NCBI RefSeq assembly: GCF_025452095.1 | Contig: NZ_CP104877.1 | Span: forward strand, 3,968,001 to 4,032,000 | Length of the DNA stretch: 64,000 nucleotides | Direction of reading: 5' to 3' | Origin: Paenarthrobacter sp. JL.01a | Lineage (GTDB): Bacteria > Actinomycetota > Actinomycetes > Actinomycetales > Micrococcaceae | In this document: positions 57,949-64,000 of the stretch, piece by piece | Position numbering within the stretch: position 1 is the stretch's first letter | Layout: the number at the start of each line of letters is the position of its first letter | Notes under the pieces: model-generated | What the model saw: the letters and a program-made list of their open reading frames with translations, nothing else | What the model was told of the DNA's origin: nothing | The model's database searches: none | Made by a program: the position numbers and the translations under genes

Positions 57949-59234
57949 ACCGGGCCGTCAGGAAAGCTGTACGCGGCCAGTGTTTCACGGAGCATTTCGT
58001 TTCCGGCACCAGGACTCGACGGCGGCCAGTAAGCACCGCCGTGGACCTCCACCGGCGTGACGAAGTGTTCGTGCAGGTGGTCAACGAACTCGATGGTCCG
58101 TCCCTCTTTGGTTCCTGACACGGCGACGTAGTCGAACATGGACAGATGCTGCACGGCTTCGCACAAACCAACTCCGCCGGCATGCGGGCAAACGCGCACC
58201 CCGAACTTGGCCGCGAGCAGGAGGATGGCAATGTTCTCGTTGACTCCGGCCACGCGGGCCGCGTCGATCTGCAGGACCTGGAGGGAGCCTGCCTGGAGCA
58301 TCTGTTTGAACACCACCCGGTTCTGCACGTGCTCCCCTGTTGCCACCGGAATCGGCGCAACAGCCCGGGCAATCGCTGCGTGGCCCAGGATGTCGTCCGG
58401 GCTGGTGGGTTCCTCGATCCAGGCGATGTCATAGGGAGCAAGGTGGGCCATCCAGTCGATGGCCTCCTGCACGTCCCAACGTTGGTTGGCATCCACGGCG
58501 ATGCTGATATCAGGACCAACGGCCTCCCGCGCAGCACGAACCCGCCGGATGTCGTCCTCCAGGGACGCCCCCACCTTCAACTTGATCTGCTCGAAGCCGT
58601 CAGCCACGGCTTCCTTGGCCAACCGGGTCAGTTTCGCGTCGCTGTAACCCAGCCAGCCCGGCGTCGTGGTGTAGGCCGGGTAGCCTTCGGCGCGAAGTGC
58701 CACCTTCCGCTGTTCCCGTCCGGGTTCGGCGGCGCGAAGGATGGCCAATGCTTCATCCGGCGTGAGGGCATCCGTGAGATATCGGAAGTCCACCAACGCC
58801 ACGAGTTCTTCGGGCGTCATGCCTGCGAGCAGTTCCCAAATCGGCAGCCCGGCGCGCTTGGCCTTCAGGTCCCAGAGGGCGTTGACGACGGCGCCGATCG
58901 CCATGTGCATGACGCCCTTTTCCGGCCCAAGCCAGCGGAGTTGGGAATCGTGGGCCAGGAGTTTCCAGGTGGCTCCCATGTCGTCGAGGAGTTCTTCGAC
59001 GCAAAGGCCAAGGAGGTGTCCACGAAGCGCTTCGATGGCCGCGGTTTCCACTTCGTTGCCGCGGCCAATGGTGAACACGAAGCCGTGGCCTTCATATCCG
59101 TCATCTGCGTCCGTGCGGATGATCAGGTAGGCGGCTGAGTAATCCGGGTCCGGATTCATGGCGTCGGAGCCGTCAAGGTCCAGGGAAGTGGGGAAGCGGA
59201 TATCGAACGTCTCGACGTCGGTAATGAGGCTCAT
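57930..59234 (-). CDS. L-fuconate dehydratase (enolase superfamily)
   Basis: A 434-residue enolase-superfamily protein with KxK base region [13 protein letters not shown], metal ligands in [21 protein letters not shown] and ATGEHVQNR, and the catalytic His in [10 protein letters not shown]. The layout is that of FucD/mandelate racemase-type L-fuconate dehydratase, giving 2-keto-3-deoxy-L-fuconate. It is first in the five-gene minus operon. Confidence 0.93.
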   Translation of the reverse strand: MSLITDVETFDIRFPTSLDLDGSDAMNPDPDYSAAYLIIRTDADDGYEGHGFVFTIGRGNEVETAAIEALRGHLLGLCVEELLDDMGATWKLLAHDSQLRWLGPEKGVMHMAIGAVVNALWDLKAKRAGLPIWELLAGMTPEELVALVDFRYLTDALTPDEALAILRAAEPGREQRKVALRAEGYPAYTTTPGWLGYSDAKLTRLAKEAVADGFEQIKLKVGASLEDDIRRVRAAREAVGPDISIAVDANQRWDVQEAIDWMAHLAPYDIAWIEEPTSPDDILGHAAIARAVAPIPVATGEHVQNRVVFKQMLQAGSLQVLQIDAARVAGVNENIAILLLAAKFGVRVCPHAGGVGLCEAVQHLSMFDYVAVSGTKEGRTIEFVDHLHEHFVTPVEVHGGAYWPPSSPGAGNEMLRETLAAYSFPDGPVWKEDQ

Positions 59235-59273
59235 GGGGCTCCTGGCTGGATAGCTGTTCTTCGTTGAAGCTAA

Positions 59274-59317
59274 ACATCGGATGTATGCCTTGTCAATGGG
59301 TCACATTTCCGTATTAT
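59274..59317. promoter_or_regulatory. Divergent fucose promoter and candidate operator
   Basis: ACATCGGATGT (59274-59284) is an 11-bp palindrome, and a half-site CGGATGT recurs at 59342. On the plus strand TTGTCA (59290-59295) and TATTAT (59312-59317) are 16 nt apart, a good promoter for the hydrolase gene. FadR-type binding is inferred. Confidence 0.6.
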
Positions 59318-59373
59318 GGGAGGAAACATCACACTAGAGCTCGGATGTTAGTCCCGAACGCACGGAGGAAGCC

Positions 59374-60285
59374 ATGACCTTGAAATTCGCCAGGCTGGGT
59401 ACGGCCGGAAACGAACAACCGGCAGTCATCGCCGAGGACGCCAACGGCGACGAAAAGTACTACAGCCTTGCGCCCCTGACCAAGGACATCGACGGCGGCT
59501 TCCTCGCCTCGGACGGTATCGAACGCACCCGCGAAGCCTTGGATAAAGGGGAACTGTCGGAAATTCCGGCTGAAGGACTGCGCATCGGAGCACCCGTTGC
59601 CCGGCCTGGATCCGTCATCGCGATCGGCCTGAACTACACCGCACACGCAGCCGAGTCCGGCGCGAACCCGCCCGAAGTTCCGGTCGTATTCCTGAAGCCA
59701 AGCAACACCATCGCCGGACCGTACGACGCCGCTCCCATCCCGCCGTCGTCGGAAAAGTACGACTGGGAGGTGGAACTGGCCATCATCATCGGCAGGGAAG
59801 CGTCATACCTTTCCACTCTGGAAGAGGCCGAAGACAGCATCGCCGGTTACGCGGTGGCCAACGACCTCTCCGAGCGTGAGTACCAGATCCCCGGGGCTGC
59901 CGGACAGTGGACCAAGGGCAAATCGCTCCCCGGTTCGACTCCCCTGGGTCCCTGGCTGGTCCCCGCCTCCGAGATCGATCCGGGCAACCTTCGCCTCCGG
60001 ACCCTGGTCAACGGCGAAGCCCGCCAGGACTCCAATACCTCGGACATGATCTTCGACCCCGCAACGATCGTCCACCACCTCAGCCAGTACATGGTCCTGG
60101 AACCCGGCGATGTGATCATCACCGGAACCCCCGAGGGCGTAGCGTTGTCCGGCCGCTTCCCGTTCATCCAACCCGGTGACGTGGTGGAGCTGGAAATTGA
60201 TGGGCTGGGACGCCAGCGCCAGGAGTACTTCCGGGCACATGCCGGGTCAGCCCGCCCGGTCGCCGTCGCCGGCACCAACGCCTGA
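59374..60285 (+). CDS. FAH-family 2,4-diketo-3-deoxy-L-fuconate hydrolase
   Basis: A 303-residue FAH-family protein with GLNYTAHAAESG, metal residues in YDWEVELAIIIGR, and GDVIITGTPEGVAL. In the fucose context it should split 2,4-diketo-3-deoxy-L-fuconate into pyruvate and L-lactate. Divergent from the dehydratase operon; followed after 9 nt by the SDR gene. Confidence 0.88.
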   Translation: MTLKFARLGTAGNEQPAVIAEDANGDEKYYSLAPLTKDIDGGFLASDGIERTREALDKGELSEIPAEGLRIGAPVARPGSVIAIGLNYTAHAAESGANPPEVPVVFLKPSNTIAGPYDAAPIPPSSEKYDWEVELAIIIGREASYLSTLEEAEDSIAGYAVANDLSEREYQIPGAAGQWTKGKSLPGSTPLGPWLVPASEIDPGNLRLRTLVNGEARQDSNTSDMIFDPATIVHHLSQYMVLEPGDVIITGTPEGVALSGRFPFIQPGDVVELEIDGLGRQRQEYFRAHAGSARPVAVAGTNA

Positions 60286-60294
60286 GGCCGCGCC

Positions 60295-61047
60295 ATGACC
60301 ACCAAGGAATTTGATGGCCTCGCGGCAATCGTGACAGGTGGGGCTTCCGGGATCGGTGCGGTCATCGCGGACCGCCTCGCCGCAGGCGGCGCCCAGGTAG
60401 CGGTCCTGGACCTCACACCGGAAGCCAGCCCGCACTTCGGCGTGCAGTGCAACGTTGCCGATGACGCCTCGGTGCGTACCGCCGTCGAGCATGTCGCCCA
60501 GCGGTTCGGCCGCCTCGACATCGTCATCAACAACGCCGGCATCGGGGCGCAAGGTGACATCGCCGCGAACGATGACGATGAGTGGCTCCGCGTCCTCAAC
60601 ATCAACGTGGTGGGAATCGCGCGCGTCAGCCGGGCGGCACTGCCCTACCTGCGCGAGTCGCCGGCTGCTTCGATCGTCAACACCTGCTCCATCGCCGCAA
60701 CGGCGGGCTTGCCACAGCGTGCGCTGTACTCGGCGTCGAAGGGCGCGGTCCTGTCCCTTACGTTGGCGATGGCCGCAGACCACGTCCGTGAAGGCATCCG
60801 CGTGAACTGCGTCAATCCCGGCACCGTGGACACCCCGTGGGTGGGGCGCCTGCTGGACTCGGCGTCCGATCCCGCCGGCGAGCGCGCTGCCCTCAACGCC
60901 CGCCAGCCCCACGGACGCATGGTGGATCCCGCCGAAGTAGCCGGCGCGGTGGCTTACCTGGCGAGTCCGCTGTCAGGCTCGACGTCGGGTACGTCGCTGG
61001 CGGTCGACGGCGGCATGCAGGGCCTGCGGCTTCGCCCGGTTCAGTAG
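60295..61047 (+). CDS. SDR oxidoreductase, probable 2-keto-3-deoxy-L-fuconate dehydrogenase
   Basis: A 250-residue short-chain dehydrogenase: TGGASGIG nucleotide motif, NNAGIG, catalytic YSASK, and NPGTVDTPW. In context it oxidises 2-keto-3-deoxy-L-fuconate before the hydrolase acts. It shares a promoter with the hydrolase gene. Confidence 0.88.
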   Translation: MTTKEFDGLAAIVTGGASGIGAVIADRLAAGGAQVAVLDLTPEASPHFGVQCNVADDASVRTAVEHVAQRFGRLDIVINNAGIGAQGDIAANDDDEWLRVLNINVVGIARVSRAALPYLRESPAASIVNTCSIAATAGLPQRALYSASKGAVLSLTLAMAADHVREGIRVNCVNPGTVDTPWVGRLLDSASDPAGERAALNARQPHGRMVDPAEVAGAVAYLASPLSGSTSGTSLAVDGGMQGLRLRPVQ

Positions 61048-61057
61048 GGAGGCCGGT

Positions 61058-62230
61058 TCAGTAGAGCCCGTTGAAGATGTTCCAGCCCCAGCCAACGGTT
61101 TCCACGCCCTTCCAACCGCCGCGTCCATCGCCGTAGTACATCAGCAGTTCACCGGCGCTGTTAACCCCGTGGACTTCGGCAAAACCGTCACGGTTGAAGT
61201 CCCCAACGCTGCCCACCTTGCTCAGCACGTTCCAGCCTTGGCCGACCTGCCTCGGAGCCAGCCATCCGCCGTTTCCGTTGCCGCCGTAGAGGAACAGCCT
61301 TCCGGCCTTGTCCTTGGCGAGGATGTCCGCTGTGCCATCGCCATTGAAATCACCGGGCGTGATGAGCAGGTCCATGACGTCCCACCCCTGGCCCACCTGG
61401 ACGCGGGGCGTCCACCCGCGGGCTGCTTTGGGATAGAGGTAGAGGTTGCCGTTGGGTTCGGTGGCCAGGAGGTCGTTGTACCCGTCGCCGTCGAAGTCCC
61501 CGGGGCCCACCACTTTGTCCATGGCGTTCCACCCCCAGCCGATCTCCGAGGGATAGGCCTCTGCGGGGAATGTTCCGTCTCCCCTGCCCCAGAACATCCA
61601 GAGCCTGCCCACCGCATCAGTGGCCAGGAGTTCGGTCTTGCCGTCGCTGGTGAGGTCGCCGGCACCGATGATCCTGGTATAGGCACCCCAGTTGGAGCCA
61701 ATCAGCCGCGGCGGCTTCCAGCCTTGCGCGCTGTCCAAGCCCGGGTAGAGCATCAGTGCACCATCATGCCGGCGTCCCAACAGTTCAAATACTGCCCGGC
61801 CCGTAAATCCTTCAACGCGCGTGGGCTGGCTTTTGACCACCTCGGATTCCTTCACCACCACCTGTGACGGGTTGCACGCCTGCGAACCCGTGACAACAGC
61901 CGAGATCCGGGTGCCGACATCCTCCATGCGCAGCTCGTAGAAGTTGGAGAAGCCCGATTGCGGCGTTACCGGCTCACCGTCACGAATCCACTGGATGGAA
62001 TAGCCGTGCTGCGGGTCGGGATCGCAGGCAGAGAAGTACTCGTAGGCGCCGCTGACCGACAATCCGGTTCCCACGTACGTCGGGCCGCTGATGGTGAACT
62101 CGTCCGGCGACACGGCGTTGGCAGCGGGAACGGGCAGGACGGCCAAAAGGACAGCCGCCAGAATCGCGGCCATGACGGACCCCGGCGCCCGGACAGACCT
62201 TGGCCGCCGCCTGCGCCTGAATGCTCCCAC
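61058..62230 (-). CDS. Secreted FG-GAP/VCBS repeat protein
   Basis: A 390-residue exported protein with an N-terminal signal (arginine-rich, then AAILAAVLLAVLPVPAANA). It has an Ig-like domain (about 40-135) and then four or more FG-GAP-type repeats with GDFDGDGYNDLLA and GDFNGDGTADILA, which bind calcium. A surface binding role is inferred. Confidence 0.85.
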   Translation of the reverse strand: MGAFRRRRRPRSVRAPGSVMAAILAAVLLAVLPVPAANAVSPDEFTISGPTYVGTGLSVSGAYEYFSACDPDPQHGYSIQWIRDGEPVTPQSGFSNFYELRMEDVGTRISAVVTGSQACNPSQVVVKESEVVKSQPTRVEGFTGRAVFELLGRRHDGALMLYPGLDSAQGWKPPRLIGSNWGAYTRIIGAGDLTSDGKTELLATDAVGRLWMFWGRGDGTFPAEAYPSEIGWGWNAMDKVVGPGDFDGDGYNDLLATEPNGNLYLYPKAARGWTPRVQVGQGWDVMDLLITPGDFNGDGTADILAKDKAGRLFLYGGNGNGGWLAPRQVGQGWNVLSKVGSVGDFNRDGFAEVHGVNSAGELLMYYGDGRGGWKGVETVGWGWNIFNGLY

Positions 62231-62390
62231 CGCTTCTCCCTCGAACGTGCTGGGTGTTTCCTGTGCTCATCCTAGACGGGGCCCGGTCCCCGTAACGCAA
62301 CGAAGCCGCAACGTTCCCCGGCAGTGATTCGCTTATGCTCAACTCCAACGAATCAATGGCGACTCACTGACAGCCCCAGGAGAAGAACTC

Positions 62391-63701
62391 ATGACCAATT
62401 GGCGCATCCGGGACTTCCACTCCTCAGATCTCGACGGCATACTCCATCTGTGGGAGTCCCTCAAGGCCGACGGCGTGGAGCCCGTCTACGCCTTGTCCGA
62501 AGTCCTGGCATCCTGCGAGAAGGACCATGCGGTGGTGGCGGTTCAGGGCGAGCAGGTGGTGGGTGCCGCCGTCGGACGTGCCGCCCATGACCAAGGCTGG
62601 ATCGTCTTCCTGGCGACGCTTCCCGAGTTCCGCGGCCGGGGTATCGGCACCTCGCTGCTGGCCGCCGTCGAAAACCGGATGGCTCCGCACGGCCTCAATA
62701 AACTTTCCGCGCTGATGCCGGAGACGGAAACCCGGGTCGAGGCGTTCCTGGGCCGCGGCTTCGTGGTGAAGAAAAACCTGCGCTATTTCGAGCGGACCAT
62801 TCCCGTGCAGCGCCAGGAACTTGGTGCGCTGGGACTGCTCGGCGGGCGCGTCCTGGCGCGCGATTTGTGGGAGAACGTGGCTGGCATGCGCCGGGAGAAG
62901 GAACTGCTGGAGCGCCGGCTGGTGCTCCCCTTGGCCGAAGCCGACCTCGCCGACGAATACGGCGTTGTTCCGCCGCGCGCCGTGGTGTTGTTCGGTCCTC
63001 CCGGCACAGGCAAGACCACCTTCGCCAAAGCCATCGCCTCACGCCTGGAGTGGCCGTTCGTGGAGGTGTTCCCGTCCCGATTGGCCTCAGATCCCAAGGG
63101 GCTGGCGGGCGCCTTGCGGGAGACTTTCCTGGAGATCGCCGAGCTGGAGCACGCCGTGGTGTTCATCGACGAGGTGGAGGAGATCGCTTCCCAGCGTGCC
63201 GGTGATCCGCCTTCGCCGCTTCAGGGCGTCACCAACGAGCTCCTCAAGATCATCCCGGCTTTCCGCGAACAGCCCGGCCGCTTGCTGGTGTGTGCCACCA
63301 ATTTCATCCGAGCGCTGGATACAGCGTTCCTCCGGCACGGGCGCTTCGACTACGTCATCCCCATCGGGCTTCCGGACGTCCATGCCCGCGAGGCCATGTG
63401 GCAACGGTTCATCCCGGCGTCGGTGGTGGACTCGGTGGATGTTGCGCAGTTGGTCGAGCGGACCGAGGGCTTCTCGCCCGCGGATATTGAGTTCGCCGCG
63501 CGCAGTGCCTCCCAGCGGGCCTTGGAAAAAGCCGTGTACGACGACGGCGCTGCCGCCGGCTCTGCCTCGGACGGCACCAACGACCGGAAGGGCCCGGTTA
63601 CCCAGGACTACCTCGACGCAATCGCGGACACCCGCACGACTGTCAGCCCCGAAGTGCACCAGGACTTCCTGGAAGACATCGACGTCCTGGGCCGCGTTTA
63701 G
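62391..63701 (+). CDS. GNAT acetyltransferase-AAA ATPase fusion
   Basis: A 436-residue protein. Residues 1-145 are a GNAT domain with the acetyl-CoA loop PEFRGRGIGTSLL and FLGRGFVVKKNLRYFER. Residues about 165-436 are an AAA ATPase with Walker A GPPGTGKT (202-209), Walker B VVFIDEVEE (about 256-264), and an arginine-finger region RHGRFDYVIPIG. The frame is continuous across the two domains, so this is a true fusion. It might remodel a substrate and acetylate it, but no target is evident. AGGAGAA precedes the ATG. Confidence 0.88.
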   Translation: MTNWRIRDFHSSDLDGILHLWESLKADGVEPVYALSEVLASCEKDHAVVAVQGEQVVGAAVGRAAHDQGWIVFLATLPEFRGRGIGTSLLAAVENRMAPHGLNKLSALMPETETRVEAFLGRGFVVKKNLRYFERTIPVQRQELGALGLLGGRVLARDLWENVAGMRREKELLERRLVLPLAEADLADEYGVVPPRAVVLFGPPGTGKTTFAKAIASRLEWPFVEVFPSRLASDPKGLAGALRETFLEIAELEHAVVFIDEVEEIASQRAGDPPSPLQGVTNELLKIIPAFREQPGRLLVCATNFIRALDTAFLRHGRFDYVIPIGLPDVHAREAMWQRFIPASVVDSVDVAQLVERTEGFSPADIEFAARSASQRALEKAVYDDGAAAGSASDGTNDRKGPVTQDYLDAIADTRTTVSPEVHQDFLEDIDVLGRV

Positions 63702-63717
63702 GGTCTTTGCGCAGCGA

Positions 63718-63780
63718 GTTCGCGGGAACCTTGCCAGATCGCCGCTAATTTCCGGGCGCACTGGACGCGTTCCCGCGAAC
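63718..63780. repeat. 63-bp palindromic element
   Basis: Perfect 12-nt arms GTTCGCGGGAAC and GTTCCCGCGAAC flank 39 nt. Shared blocks (GGGAA, CTT, CCAG, GACGC, TTCCCGCG) relate it to 44396-44455. Confidence 0.75.
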
Positions 63781-63818
63781 CCGGCGCGGGCTCGCCGGGC
63801 AACGGTAATCTTTGAGCC

Positions 63819-64000
63819 ATGTCCACGAATCCCCTCCGCCATGCCCTCTCCCGGATGGGCGGGCGCGATCCCCATGAGAAACACCGCACCGCCACCCCGC
63901 TTGAGCTGTTCTTCGACCTGACTTTCGTTATCGCCTTCGGGGTGGCAGGCAACCAATTTGCCCACGCTGTGGCCGAGGCGCACTTCTGGCCGGGACTCCT
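63819..64000 (+). CDS. LtrA-like (low temperature requirement A) protein, partial
   Basis: The first 60 codons are in the window. The sequence TPLELFFDLTFVIAFGVAGNQFA matches the first membrane helix of LtrA-family proteins. The gene is cut by the window end. Confidence 0.75.
   Translation, partial: MSTNPLRHALSRMGGRDPHEKHRTATPLELFFDLTFVIAFGVAGNQFAHAVAEAHFWPGL

Noticed and set aside
56710..58032. 440-codon open frame opposite the fucosidase
   Set aside because: Antisense shadow of a GH29 gene with all motifs intact on the other strand.

Overview
The window looks like a chromosomal piece from a high-GC actinobacterium of the Arthrobacter/Paenarthrobacter group. Evidence: high GC at third codon positions, the sequence of the rRNA genes and the GTTTGAGAAC antitermination leader, a DtxR/IdeR-type iron box, and many GTG/TTG starts. 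I ran no searches; family names come from recognising motifs and gene order.

Layout: (1) 1-4.4 kb: a cut-off NHL/thioredoxin protein, a fused CopD-CtaG membrane protein, HU and a patatin-like phospholipase. (2) 4.4-17.8 kb: two rRNA operons (16S-23S-5S, both on the minus strand) in direct tandem. They are near-identical over about 5.74 kb and separated by about 1.6 kb holding a decayed ABC transporter. (3) 18.0-18.8 kb: the cysteine-poor rpmB-rpmG-rpsN operon. (4) 19.2-25.0 kb: a flavin-based membrane electron-transfer module (ferric-reductase-like protein, FMN-binding protein, ApbE), two SGNH hydrolases, MarR, YciI and a HicAB-like pair with twin operators. (5) 25.2-30.4 kb: a siderophore uptake operon (binding lipoprotein, two permeases, ATPase, siderophore-interacting reductase) behind an iron-box promoter. 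(6) 30.4-37.5 kb: an FBP/FusB-like zinc-finger gene with a possible leader peptide and terminator, then a three-gene MksF-MksE-MksB (JetA-JetB-JetC, Wadjet-type) operon with no JetD nuclease gene beside it. (7) 37.5-48.7 kb: metabolic and hypothetical genes. (8) 48.8-53.7 kb: an asparagine catabolic operon (regulator, asparaginase, aspartase, permease). (9) 53.9-61.0 kb: an L-fucose locus encoding fucosidase and the non-phosphorylating route to pyruvate and lactate. (10) 61.1-64 kb: an FG-GAP secreted protein, a GNAT-AAA ATPase fusion and the start of an LtrA-like gene.

Strongest second-look items: the condensin-like operon lacking JetD; a 3-nt insertion at the base of helix 69 in one 23S copy; G-tracts sitting where UP elements would be at both rrn promoters; the leader/terminator arrangement upstream of the FusB-like gene; and several families of 60-66 bp palindromes and 32-33 bp tandem repeats between genes. 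Some rRNA differences between copies may be assembly or sequencing errors and are marked as such.
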